Shown here one piece after another: positions 6,719 through 15,019 of a DNA stretch of 15,862 nt (positions within the stretch are counted from its first letter, which is position 1; every line of letters starts with the position of its first letter). This DNA comes from an uncultured Desulfovibrionaceae bacterium (GTDB taxonomy: Bacteria > Desulfobacterota > Desulfovibrionia > Desulfovibrionales > Desulfovibrionaceae). Under the pieces are notes generated by a model. The model saw nothing but the letters and a program-made list of their open reading frames with translations, had not been told where the DNA came from and searched no databases. The DNA is taken from assembly GCA_947178315.1 (NCBI GenBank), contig CAMWXW010000004.1, positions 1 through 15,862 of the forward strand, given 5' to 3'. The position numbers and the translations under genes were made by a program.

Positions 6719-7843
6719 ATGGATGTACTTTTCAAAAAAGAAGACATTATGGAAGGAGTGCAAAAAGCGTACAACATCATTCCTAGTAAAGTGGGAAACT
6801 ATTTGAGATCGATTTGGATACAAGCAGAAGATTATGAAATATCAATAATGGCAACTGATGCTTCAATAGAGTTCAAAGGCTCATATCCTATACAGACAGC
6901 ATCAACCTTTTTCATTGGTGTACCTAGTAAGTCCTTTGTTGAATTGTTACGAAAACTATCACTTGGAGATGTGTGTTTAGAAATTGAAGAAAATAAAAAA
7001 ACACTTACTGTTAAACAAGGTAAAGGAAAATATGCTCTCCCTGTAGCAGATCAAATGTGGTTTCAACCATTTACTCCATTTCCAGAAGAATTAGCTGTAA
7101 CATGGCTTGGATATACATTCAAAGATGCTATCGATAAACTCTATTTCTGTATTGCAGATGAAGATACTATTGAAGGTATCAATTGTCTTTCTATAAAACC
7201 AGTTGGCTCTCTTGTTGAGCTTTGTGGACTCAATGGACATCAGCTAGCTGTTTTACAAATAGAGCATGAAGCACTAGCACAAGCATTACCTCCTGAAGGA
7301 ATACTTGTCCATAAAAAATACATCGTTGAACTTAAAAAAATGCTCCCAGAAACAGAGATTGATATATGTTTTCAAAATAATAGACTCCATACAAAAGCAT
7401 TAGAAGTGAGTGAACATATTTCACTACCTATTAGTGCTTACTCATATCCAGAATATAAACACTTCTTGGATAAATTGCATGCAGAAGGAGTTTCTACACT
7501 CAAAGCTCCTCGTAAAGCTGTTATGGATTGCCTCGAAAAAATATCTATCTTTAATACTGAGAGCAATCGTTGCGTGTATTTACAACTCACGCAAAATACT
7601 GTATTATTTTCTGTTCAAGGTTTTGAAGTCGGAACTGGAGAGGAAGAAATTGAAGTTGAATATACTGGTTCTATTGAGAAAATAGCCTTCCCTACTAAGA
7701 ATCTTATAGAAATACTTTCTAAATTTACTTCTGAAACGATTACGTTTCTTTTTACGTCAATTGAAGGACCTTGTGGAATTGTCGGTGATGATGATGCTCA
7801 CTATACTGTCATTATCATGCCTATGAAAATAGCAGAGAAGTGA
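6719..7843 (+). CDS. dnaN: DNA polymerase III beta subunit (sliding clamp)
   Basis: 374 residues, the normal length of the ring-shaped clamp that tethers the replicative polymerase to DNA (E. coli 366). The start at 6719 (MDVLFKKEDIMEGVQ) is chosen because GGAG at 6710-6713 sits five bases upstream and the N-terminus then matches the family. An in-frame ATG at 6659 would add 20 hydrophobic residues that no clamp has. Family signs are ISIMATDASIEFKG in domain 1, LNGHQLAVLQIEH in the middle, and the C-terminal HYTVIIMPMKI, equivalent to the family's closing VMPMR-like strand. It is followed after 16 bases by gyrB in the same operon. dnaA, which usually precedes dnaN, is absent: upstream lies the non-coding repeat region. 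Confidence 0.95.
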   Translation: MDVLFKKEDIMEGVQKAYNIIPSKVGNYLRSIWIQAEDYEISIMATDASIEFKGSYPIQTASTFFIGVPSKSFVELLRKLSLGDVCLEIEENKKTLTVKQGKGKYALPVADQMWFQPFTPFPEELAVTWLGYTFKDAIDKLYFCIADEDTIEGINCLSIKPVGSLVELCGLNGHQLAVLQIEHEALAQALPPEGILVHKKYIVELKKMLPETEIDICFQNNRLHTKALEVSEHISLPISAYSYPEYKHFLDKLHAEGVSTLKAPRKAVMDCLEKISIFNTESNRCVYLQLTQNTVLFSVQGFEVGTGEEEIEVEYTGSIEKIAFPTKNLIEILSKFTSETITFLFTSIEGPCGIVGDDDAHYTVIIMPMKIAEK

Positions 7844-7859
7844 TTTACAAAAGGGGTGT

Positions 7860-10265
7860 ATGATGGTGAATAATGAGAATGCGTATACGGCTGATAGTAT
7901 AACAGTATTAGAAGGACTTTCTGCTGTTAGAAAACGTCCTGCTATGTATATAGGCAGTACTGATATACGAGGGCTTCATCATTTAGTATATGAGGTTATA
8001 GATAACTCTATAGACGAAGCTTTAGCTGGATATTGTACACGAATCAGTGTCATTATTCACGTCGATAACAGTATAACAGTCAAAGATAATGGACGAGGTA
8101 TACCTGTTGAAATCCACGCTAAAACAGGTATTTCGGCATTAGAACTTGTTATGACGAAATTACACGCTGGTGGAAAATTTGACAATAATACATACAAGGT
8201 ATCTGGTGGACTCCACGGTGTCGGTGTTTCTTGTGTGAATGCACTTTCCGAGTTCCTTGAAGTTATCGTCCAACGTGGTGGAACAAAGTATAGACAAACA
8301 TTCTCGCGTGGTGTGCCTACAGAAGGGATTCAGGAATTAGGAGAAACAACATCACGTGGTACGATGATACGTTTCAAACCCGATGAAGAAATTTTTGAAG
8401 TCACTGAGTTTTCATATGATACACTCTATAGACGATTTGAAGAGTTAGCGTATCTCAATAAAGGTCTTGAAATAGAATTTATAGATGAGCGAACAAATAT
8501 TACAAAAGAATTCAAATTTGATGGTGGAATACGAGAATATGTAAAAGATCTCAATAGTAAATCAATGGGGATACACCCTATTATTTACGGAGAAAGTGAG
8601 CCTACAAAAGGTATTGTAGTTGAGTTTGCTCTTCAATATAACACAGACTATAAAGAGACAATGCTTACATTTGCTAATAATATCTGTACAAAAGAGGGCG
8701 GAACACACCTTGCCGGCTTCAAAACAGCATTGACAAGAGCAATAAATGGATATGCGAAAAGCCAACCAGATATCCAGAAAAAATTAAAAGATACTCTACT
8801 CACAGGAGATGATGTTCGTGAGGGACTCACAGCTGTTCTAAGTGTCAAATTACCTGATCCACAGTTTGAAGGACAAACAAAAACAAAGCTTGGGAATAGT
8901 GATGTAACAGGTATTGTTTCAGCATATGTCTATACCCAACTCTGTTCTTGGTTCGAAGAAAATCCTAAAGAAATTCGTATGATAATAGAGAAGGCTCTTG
9001 ATGCAGCGCGCGCACGTGATGCAGCTCGACGTGCTAGAGAGTCTGTGAGAAGAAAAGGGGCTCTTTTTGATAACTCTCTTCCTGGAAAATTAGCTGATTG
9101 TCAAAGTAAAGATCCAAAAGAAAGCGAATTATTTATTGTTGAGGGTGATTCTGCAGGGGGTTCTGCAAAATCTGGAAGAAATCCTAATAATCAGGCTATC
9201 CTTCCATTACGAGGAAAAATTCTCAATACAGAACGAACACGTTTTGATAAAATCTTGAGTAATAAAGAAGTCTGTGCGCTTATCACTGCAATTGGTGTTG
9301 GTATTGGAGAAGATGATATAGATTACTCTAAATTACGCTATCATAAAATTGTTATCATGACTGATGCTGATGTTGATGGTGCACATATACGAACACTTCT
9401 CCTTACATTTTTCTTTCGTCAATTTAGAGAACTCATTGAACGAGGACATGTATATATAGCACAACCTCCACTCTTTCGAGTCTATAATTCTAAAATCAAT
9501 GAGTTTATCAAAGATGAAGAGAGCTTAGACATTTTCTTGATGAATAGAGTATGTGAAGATACACGTATTACTACAAAAAAAGGCGTCGTTGAAGAGAAGA
9601 ATGCAGTCTATACTCTCCTTACTGCTATACGAAGACTCCTTATTGCTGTACGAGAACTTGAACAATCTGGTTTCCCACAATCTCTTATCACTCTTCTCAT
9701 AGAGTATGAACTACCTATTACTTTTGAAATCTGCAAACACCACACTTCAGAGTGGGATAGCTTTGTTGCTTTTGTCAAGGAGAAAGGGGCATTCATACAT
9801 ACAGAAGAGAGAATAGAAGCAGAAGAAAGCCGTATCTATATATTATTCACTGATGAAAAAGAGAATACTCATACACTTTCAATAGAATATCTTAATTCAT
9901 TACGCTATCGTTCTTTTATCTCTGCCTTACAAACCGTGTGTACGTATGTAGATACAAAAGATATAGAAGTTATTCGGAAGCAAGAAATACATACTGTCTC
10001 TTCTGTTTTTGATCTCTTTCATATGCAAATGGAAGAGGCACGTAAAGGAATACATATCCAGAGATATAAAGGTCTTGGAGAAATGAACGCAAATGAATTA
10101 TGGGATACAACAATGAATCCTGAACATAGAATGATGTTACAAGTTGCTGTACAAGATGCAGAAGAAGCAGATGATATCTTCTCTAAACTCATGGGAGAAC
10201 ATGTTGAGCCTCGTAGGGAATTTATTGAACGTAATGCTTTGTTAGTTCAAGAGTTAGATATATAG
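7860..10265 (+). CDS. gyrB: DNA gyrase subunit B
   Basis: The ATPase and TOPRIM subunit of gyrase, which introduces negative supercoils with GyrA. The 801 residues match the long form (E. coli 804). The GHKL ATPase has RKRPAMYIG, EVIDNSIDEALAG (catalytic Glu45, Asn49), DNGRGIP and GGLHGVGVSCVNAL. The TOPRIM domain has EGDSAGGSAKSGR (Glu428) and the acidic triad in TDADVDGAH (Asp502, 504, 506). An insertion of roughly 165-180 residues, about 545-725, lies between QPPLFRV and IQRYKGLGEMN, as in E. coli; compact GyrBs of about 640 residues lack it. Two start codons are possible, 7860 or 7863; AAGGGG at 7851-7856 is better spaced for 7863. Sixteen bases separate it from dnaN and 15 from gyrA. recF, often between dnaN and gyrB, is absent. 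Confidence 0.98.
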   Translation: MMVNNENAYTADSITVLEGLSAVRKRPAMYIGSTDIRGLHHLVYEVIDNSIDEALAGYCTRISVIIHVDNSITVKDNGRGIPVEIHAKTGISALELVMTKLHAGGKFDNNTYKVSGGLHGVGVSCVNALSEFLEVIVQRGGTKYRQTFSRGVPTEGIQELGETTSRGTMIRFKPDEEIFEVTEFSYDTLYRRFEELAYLNKGLEIEFIDERTNITKEFKFDGGIREYVKDLNSKSMGIHPIIYGESEPTKGIVVEFALQYNTDYKETMLTFANNICTKEGGTHLAGFKTALTRAINGYAKSQPDIQKKLKDTLLTGDDVREGLTAVLSVKLPDPQFEGQTKTKLGNSDVTGIVSAYVYTQLCSWFEENPKEIRMIIEKALDAARARDAARRARESVRRKGALFDNSLPGKLADCQSKDPKESELFIVEGDSAGGSAKSGRNPNNQAILPLRGKILNTERTRFDKILSNKEVCALITAIGVGIGEDDIDYSKLRYHKIVIMTDADVDGAHIRTLLLTFFFRQFRELIERGHVYIAQPPLFRVYNSKINEFIKDEESLDIFLMNRVCEDTRITTKKGVVEEKNAVYTLLTAIRRLLIAVRELEQSGFPQSLITLLIEYELPITFEICKHHTSEWDSFVAFVKEKGAFIHTEERIEAEESRIYILFTDEKENTHTLSIEYLNSLRYRSFISALQTVCTYVDTKDIEVIRKQEIHTVSSVFDLFHMQMEEARKGIHIQRYKGLGEMNANELWDTTMNPEHRMMLQVAVQDAEEADDIFSKLMGEHVEPRREFIERNALLVQELDI

Positions 10266-10280
10266 CGAAAAGGGGGAAAC

Positions 10281-12773
10281 GTGTCAGAACAGCATATCAC
10301 TATTGAAGAAGAGTTAAAGAAATCGTATTTAGAGTACTCATTGAGTGTTATTGTGGGAAGAGCAATTCCAGATGCACGAGATGGACTTAAACCTGTTCAT
10401 AGACGTATTTTATTTGCTCAACATGAACTCAATAATACGTATAGAAATCCACATAAAAAATCTGCTCGTATTGTCGGTGATGTCATCGGTAAATATCACC
10501 CTCATGGAGATTCTGCTGTCTATGATGCTCTTGTTCGAATGGCTCAAGACTTTTCTATGCGTGATGTACTCATTGATGGACAAGGAAACTTTGGTTCAAT
10601 AGATGGAGATTCTGCTGCTGCTATGCGATATACAGAAGCTCGCATGACACGTCTTACAAGTGAGTTCTTACAAGATATTGATAAAGAAACAGTTCAATTT
10701 CGCCCCAATTATGATAATACTCTTATGGAACCAGCTGTTCTTCCAACAAAAGTTCCTAATCTCTTGTTAAATGGAACATCTGGAATAGCTGTTGGTATGG
10801 CAACCAATATTCCTCCACACAATCTGGGTGAATTATGTGATGCTTTACTCTATATGGTAGAAAATCCATTTTGTGAACCTCGAGATTTGCTTGAGTTTAT
10901 TAAAGGTCCTGATTTTCCAACATATGGATTTATCTATGCTGGAAAAGGGCTTATCGATGCCTATCTCACAGGGAGAGGTTCTGTAAAAGTTCGTGGTAAA
11001 GTAGAAATTGAAGAGAGAAAAAAGGACTTTCAATCTCTTGTTATCACTCAAATTCCATATGCTCTCAATAAAGCTTCTTTAGTTGAAAAAATTGCTCTTC
11101 TTGTCCATGAGAAAAAAATAGAGGGAATAACAGATTTACGTGATGAATCTTCTCAGCGTAATGGAATACGGGTTGTCATGGATCTTAAAAGAGGCACTAT
11201 TCCAGAAATTGTTATCAATCTCTTGTATAAACATACACCGCTTGAAACCTCATTTGGAATCAATATGATGGCTGTGTATAACAATAAACCATGTCTTCTT
11301 TCTCTTAAAGAAGCTTTGCAGATTTTTATAGAGCATAGAAAAGATGTTATTATTAAGAGAACAATATATGATTTACGTCAAGCACAAGCTCGTGCGCATA
11401 TCATTGAAGGTCTTTTAATAGCCCTTGATCATATCGATGCTGTTATTGCTTGTATCAAAACATCAAAAAATACGGAAGAAGCAAAACAACGTCTTCAAAC
11501 AGAATTTACTCTTTCAGCAATACAAGCTCAAGCTATTTTAGACATGCGTTTGCAACGTCTTACAAATCTGGGATATAATGAGCTACGTGATGAGTATCGT
11601 GAATTACAAGAGCGTATTGCATATTTTCAATCTATACTTCAAGATAGCAATATTTTACTAGGAGTGATTAAAGAAGAGCTTGAAGATATAAAAGCACGTT
11701 TTGCTACTCCACGAAGAACAGAAGTGCTTTATACAGAGCTTGATGCTTTAGAAACAGAAGATTTAATTCCTGATGAAGATGTCGTGATTACACTCTCTAA
11801 ACGAGGGTATATCAAACGTACACCACTTAGCACCTATCAACAGCAGCGTAGAGGTGGAAAAGGAATAGCAGGACTCAATACATCGGAAGATGATTTTGTT
11901 CAAGACTTCATAACAACGACAACACATCAATATCTCCTCCTCTTTACAAATACAGGAAGAATGTTGCAATTAAAAGTGCATCAAGTTCCGGAAGGAAGTA
12001 GAACTGCAAAGGGAACTCATATAGCCAATTTATTGACGCTTGCAGACAATGAATTCATACGTACTATTCTGACAATACGTGAATTTGATGAAAATACCTA
12101 TTTCTTATTTGCAACGAAACGAGGTATGGTCAAGCGTTCTTCGGCATCGCTCTATAGTCGTTGTCGTAAAAGTGGTATTCAGGCTGTCGGGCTACGAGAT
12201 GGAGATGAGCTTATACGAGTCTGTACAGTAACAAATGAACACCATATTATCCTCACTACTCGCAAGGGATATGCTATACGTTTTGACTGTAATCCAGATG
12301 ATTTACGGCCTCTTGGAAGATCAGCCTCTGGTGTGCGTGGTATTCGATTACGAGGAGATGATGTTGTCGTTTCTTGTGATGTTGTGCTTGCAAGTGATAC
12401 AGAAGCTGAAATGTTTACACTATCCGAAAATGGATATGGAAAACGTACAAAACTTGAACTCTATAGGCTACAAGGAAGAGCTGGAAAAGGTATCATCACA
12501 TTTAAGGTTACTCCAAAAACAGGTGATGTCATGGGTTCTGCTGTTGTTGGTGATTCTAATTCCCTTGTTCTTCTCACCTCAACGAACAAAATTCTACGCA
12601 CAGGAATTGATTCCATACGGATTATTAGTAGAAATACACAAGGTGTTCGTATTGTTTCTCTTCCGGCTAATGCTGTTGTCGTTGGCTTTGATCTTGTCTA
12701 CAATGAAGATATTCCACAAGATGAGCATGGTGAAGATGAGGATATTCCTCCTCTCTTAGACACATTTCAATAG
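10281..12773 (+). CDS. gyrA: DNA gyrase subunit A
   Basis: The DNA-cleaving and wrapping subunit of gyrase, 830 residues. The N-terminus has the normal YLEYSLSVIVGRAIPDARDG. The quinolone-determining region HPHGDSAVYD keeps Ser78 and Asp82, the residues usually found in sensitive strains, and the catalytic Tyr117 lies in AAAMRYTEAR. The C-terminal beta-pinwheel carries an intact GyrA box QRRGGKG (522-528), which separates gyrase from topoisomerase IV ParC, and the protein ends in an acidic tail (QDEHGEDEDIPPLLD). The start is GTG at 10281 with a G-rich SD at 10272-10276; no in-frame ATG fits as well. It is the last gene of the dnaN-gyrB-gyrA run, closed by the hairpin at 12809-12845. Confidence 0.98.
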   Translation: MSEQHITIEEELKKSYLEYSLSVIVGRAIPDARDGLKPVHRRILFAQHELNNTYRNPHKKSARIVGDVIGKYHPHGDSAVYDALVRMAQDFSMRDVLIDGQGNFGSIDGDSAAAMRYTEARMTRLTSEFLQDIDKETVQFRPNYDNTLMEPAVLPTKVPNLLLNGTSGIAVGMATNIPPHNLGELCDALLYMVENPFCEPRDLLEFIKGPDFPTYGFIYAGKGLIDAYLTGRGSVKVRGKVEIEERKKDFQSLVITQIPYALNKASLVEKIALLVHEKKIEGITDLRDESSQRNGIRVVMDLKRGTIPEIVINLLYKHTPLETSFGINMMAVYNNKPCLLSLKEALQIFIEHRKDVIIKRTIYDLRQAQARAHIIEGLLIALDHIDAVIACIKTSKNTEEAKQRLQTEFTLSAIQAQAILDMRLQRLTNLGYNELRDEYRELQERIAYFQSILQDSNILLGVIKEELEDIKARFATPRRTEVLYTELDALETEDLIPDEDVVITLSKRGYIKRTPLSTYQQQRRGGKGIAGLNTSEDDFVQDFITTTTHQYLLLFTNTGRMLQLKVHQVPEGSRTAKGTHIANLLTLADNEFIRTILTIREFDENTYFLFATKRGMVKRSSASLYSRCRKSGIQAVGLRDGDELIRVCTVTNEHHIILTTRKGYAIRFDCNPDDLRPLGRSASGVRGIRLRGDDVVVSCDVVLASDTEAEMFTLSENGYGKRTKLELYRLQGRAGKGIITFKVTPKTGDVMGSAVVGDSNSLVLLTSTNKILRTGIDSIRIISRNTQGVRIVSLPANAVVVGFDLVYNEDIPQDEHGEDEDIPPLLDTFQ

Positions 12774-12808
12774 ACTCTCTTTTTGTACTACTCCTCAATA
12801 ATGTGTAT

Positions 12809-12845
12809 GAAGTATACGTTTTCTACGTATACTTCTTTTGTTTTT
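12809..12845 (+). terminator. strong rho-independent terminator after gyrA
   Basis: A perfect 11-bp stem (GAAGTATACGT 12809-12819, ACGTATACTTC 12825-12835) with a five-base loop is followed directly by TTTTGTTTTT. It closes the dnaN-gyrB-gyrA operon. Confidence 0.9.
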
Positions 12846-12871
12846 ATAGATACGTTATTTTTTGTAGTAGT

Positions 12872-12946
12872 ATGAGATTTCTTTTCTTTATCCTACTTTA
12901 TGGCATTATATTTGCAATTCTATTGATAGTTAAATTACAAATGTAA
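12872..12946 (+). CDS. possible 24-residue hydrophobic small protein
   Basis: ATG at 12872 opens 24 codons (MRFLFFILLYGIIFAILL followed by IVKLQM) to TAA at 12944-12946: one Arg, a run long enough for a membrane helix, then a Lys. Its stop codon overlaps the SD (TAAGGA) of the following gene, an arrangement seen in translational coupling. Against it: there is no SD upstream, it lies in a T-rich gap where hydrophobic codons arise by chance, and it resembles no family I recognise. Confidence 0.22.
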   Translation: MRFLFFILLYGIIFAILLIVKLQM

Positions 12947-12958
12947 GGATATGAGACT

Positions 12959-13348
12959 ATGCCAAGTAAAGTAGAAAACAGTGCAGATGTGAAAAATATG
13001 ATTCAGCAACATATTATTGATTGCAAGAAATTGCAAAAAGAAAGTATTCTTATTGCTGGAAAGATTCGAGATGACGAATTGGAAGAAAGTCTCTTAGGTA
13101 TGTCTGATATTATGCGTACAACACCTAATGTCTTACGTAATATATATAGTATGCAGAAAGAGTATGGTGTAGAGTCTGGTCTTGATGCAGAGATGTTCGC
13201 TGTTATAGGTTCGATGGGTGAAGAATTTTCTGAAGTAATCTTAGTTGAAGACTGGGTAAGTTTGAGTGATATGCTTGAATTTGAATATGCACCTATATTG
13301 GAACGTCTTGTTGTTGCATTAGAAGATGCACAAAAGGAGATAGCATAA
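12959..13348 (+). CDS. small acidic helical protein of unknown function
   Basis: 129 residues, soluble and predicted mostly helical from composition, with no signal peptide and no recognised catalytic motif. I do not recognise the family with certainty. The C-terminal part, VEDWVSLSDMLEFEYAPILE (about 96-115), resembles a 'D...L.D.LEYE..P.L' pattern I associate with short proteins encoded near flagellar or surface-glycosylation genes in some bacteria, but that is a weak memory-based likeness. The start is supported by TAAGGA at 12944-12949. It is followed one base after its stop by another small helical protein, whose SD (AAAAGGAGA, 13332-13340) lies inside this gene, so the two are almost certainly translated together. 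A terminator upstream separates it from gyrA. Confidence 0.8.
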   Translation: MPSKVENSADVKNMIQQHIIDCKKLQKESILIAGKIRDDELEESLLGMSDIMRTTPNVLRNIYSMQKEYGVESGLDAEMFAVIGSMGEEFSEVILVEDWVSLSDMLEFEYAPILERLVVALEDAQKEIA

Positions 13349-13349
13349 T

Positions 13350-13712
13350 ATGGAAGAAGATGCTGTTGGATTACTAGATGAAGCTATAGCATTAGCTAAA
13401 TTGGAATTACAAGAACTTGCCCAGAATACTGAGGACTCGTTAAGTATTGCTGATGAGTATGCATCAAAACGATATACTATAGTAAATAAAGCATGGGAAG
13501 TACAAAAAACCAAAGCATCTTCTCCTTTATTTAAGGAAAAAATACAAGTACTATACGCATTACAAAAAGAACTTCTTACAGTAGCAGAGCAAATACGAGA
13601 ATCTATTGCTCGTACTCTTAAAAAAAGTTCTCATTCCTCAAAAGCACTTAAGGGATATAAAAATAGTGTTACCTTAGAAGAAACACATCTCTTACAACCA
13701 GTGAAGGGGTAA
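13350..13712 (+). CDS. small helical protein, possibly a FliT/FlgN-like flagellar chaperone
   Basis: 120 residues. An acidic, leucine-rich helical N-terminal half is followed by a helix at about 66-92 (KIQVLYALQKELLTVAEQIR and beyond) and a basic tail ending a helix with SSKALKGYKNS. Length, long amphipathic helices and the 'K.ALK.Y' close to the end recall FliT/FlgN-type chaperones of flagellar axial proteins. These families are poorly conserved, so this is a hypothesis only. Translation is coupled to the preceding gene: stop TAA 13346-13348, one base, then ATG 13350, with AAAAGGAGA at 13332-13340. queA follows after 50 bases on the same strand. Confidence 0.78.
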   Translation: MEEDAVGLLDEAIALAKLELQELAQNTEDSLSIADEYASKRYTIVNKAWEVQKTKASSPLFKEKIQVLYALQKELLTVAEQIRESIARTLKKSSHSSKALKGYKNSVTLEETHLLQPVKG

Positions 13713-13762
13713 TATTTTCTTTACTGTAGATTTTATAGTACTCTTTGTGATATATAGTCTCT

Positions 13763-14848
13763 ATGACTATAGAAGATTATTCCCTTCATTCCTATACGTA
13801 TAGTGTACCAGAAGAACAAATAGCTTTCTATCCATCTAAGGAAAGAGATTCCTCTCGTTTATTAGTGCTTGATCGTTCTTCTCATTCTTATACGCATAGT
13901 ACTTTCTCAGATATCTTTTCTTTTTTTCCTTCTCCTGTCTTATTTGTTGTTAATAACTCTAAGGTTCTCCCAGCACGATTTTTTGCTACTCGTGCAACTG
14001 GTGCATATATTGAAGTCCTTCTCCTCTCTCCTCTTCCTCTACTCACTATAGAATCACAAGGAGAGTACGCTTCGTGTACAGCAGTCGTCTTACTAAAAGG
14101 GGCTAAGAGGTGTACTTTAGGGGAAGAACTTACCACTCATTTTGGGTTACGTATCATGTTGCAGGAAAAAATGGACTACGGTAAATATCGTGTTCAACTC
14201 TTATGGGATAAACATATTTCACTTGAAGAGTTATGTACTCGATATGGCAAAATGCCCTTACCTCCTTATATCAGAAGAGAGGGGGAAGAAAGTGATTTAG
14301 AGAGGTATCAGAGTATTTTTGCTGATAGTAAAGAATGTGGTTCTGTTGCTTCTCCTACAGCTTCATTGCATTGTTCTTCTACATTTATAGAATCTTTGCA
14401 ACAACATGGGAGTACGCTTGCTTATGTGACACTTTATGTAGGGTATGGAACGTTTTCTCCTATCCGTACAGATGATATCAGAGAACATGAGATGCACGAG
14501 GAGTATATATCTATTACTGAAGAAAATGCACGTAAAATACAAGAGGCAAAAGAGCAAGGGATACCTATTGTGGCTATTGGTACAACTGCATTACGTGTTC
14601 TTGAGAGTATCATGGAGCGTTATGGAGAGATTCTACCCTGTTCTATGATGACAAAATTATATATAACTCCTGGATATAAATTTCGCTGTGTGGATTCACT
14701 TATCACAAATTTTCACTTACCAGAGTCCTCTTTATTGGTTCTTGTCTCTGCATTTGCCTCTAGAAAATATATTCTTGATGCCTATGCTGAAGCCGTACAT
14801 CAAGGCTATCGATTTTTCTCTTATGGTGATGCTATGTTAATAAAATAA
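13763..14848 (+). CDS. queA: S-adenosylmethionine:tRNA ribosyltransferase-isomerase
   Basis: QueA transfers and isomerises the ribosyl part of SAM onto preQ1 in tRNA, giving epoxyqueuosine at wobble position 34 of GUN anticodons. 361 residues (E. coli 356) with the family's order: VPEEQIAFYPSKERDSSRLL, FVVNNSKVLPARF, GAYIEVLLL, GKMPLPPYI, GSVASPTASLH, VTLYVGYGTFSPI, AIGTTALRVLES, TNFHLPESSLL and closing YRFFSYGDAMLI. Several positions differ from the usual motifs: AAPTAGLHF reads ASPTASLHC and TLHVG reads TLYVG. The rest is intact. No clear SD precedes the ATG at 13763, yet the N-terminus is right for the family. It follows two small genes on the same strand and ends 171 bases before the RRM-protein gene. 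Confidence 0.95.
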   Translation: MTIEDYSLHSYTYSVPEEQIAFYPSKERDSSRLLVLDRSSHSYTHSTFSDIFSFFPSPVLFVVNNSKVLPARFFATRATGAYIEVLLLSPLPLLTIESQGEYASCTAVVLLKGAKRCTLGEELTTHFGLRIMLQEKMDYGKYRVQLLWDKHISLEELCTRYGKMPLPPYIRREGEESDLERYQSIFADSKECGSVASPTASLHCSSTFIESLQQHGSTLAYVTLYVGYGTFSPIRTDDIREHEMHEEYISITEENARKIQEAKEQGIPIVAIGTTALRVLESIMERYGEILPCSMMTKLYITPGYKFRCVDSLITNFHLPESSLLVLVSAFASRKYILDAYAEAVHQGYRFFSYGDAMLIK

Positions 14849-14861
14849 TACCCTTGTATAC

Positions 14862-14884
14862 CCTCTTCTTGTAGGGCAAAGAGG
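14862..14884 (+). terminator. weak hairpin after queA
   Basis: CCTCTT (14862-14867) pairs with AAGAGG (14879-14884) across an 11-base loop; only CTTTATTATA follows, not a clean T run. An alternative CCCT/AGGG pairing is possible inside. It may end the queA transcript, weakly. Confidence 0.3.
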
Positions 14885-14928
14885 CTTTATTATACACTGT
14901 ATTATTTTAGTGTTCTGGTGAAATATTA

Positions 14929-14957
14929 TTGACACAATATTCTTTTTATTGCACAAT
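14929..14957 (+). promoter_or_regulatory. putative promoter of the RRM-protein gene
   Basis: A perfect TTGACA (14929-14934), a 17-base spacer and CACAAT (14952-14957, four of six matches to TATAAT) would start a transcript near 14964, about 55 bases before the coding start. The -10 hexamer lies within the left arm of an inverted repeat. Confidence 0.5.
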
Positions 14958-14978
14958 AAGTCCACAGATTGTGCATAA
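14950..14978. repeat. inverted repeat over the RRM-gene promoter, with a DnaA-box match
   Basis: TGCACAAT (14950-14957) and ATTGTGCA (14968-14975) are perfect 8-base inverted arms with a 10-base gap. The arms' first bases are 18 apart, so a dimeric repressor would see both on nearly the same face of the helix. It covers the -10 hexamer and the likely start of transcription, so it looks like an operator. The right arm also contains TGTGCATAA (14970-14978), an exact match to TTATNCACA on the other strand, and AAGTCCACA in the gap is a looser match. Confidence 0.5.
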
Positions 14979-15019
14979 CGATGTTTTCATCTGCACCTGA
15001 TTTTATTTTTGAGGTTTTT

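Noticed and set aside
12235..12759. A 174-codon open frame within the end of gyrA
   Set aside because: It lies wholly inside gyrA in another frame, has no family likeness, and its leucine-rich content is what the shifted gyrA codons give.
14969..15019. Seventeen extra residues in frame ahead of the RRM protein
   Set aside because: No SD precedes 14969, the ATG lies in the operator-like repeat, and the start at 15020 has GAGG at the right distance and a typical N-terminus.
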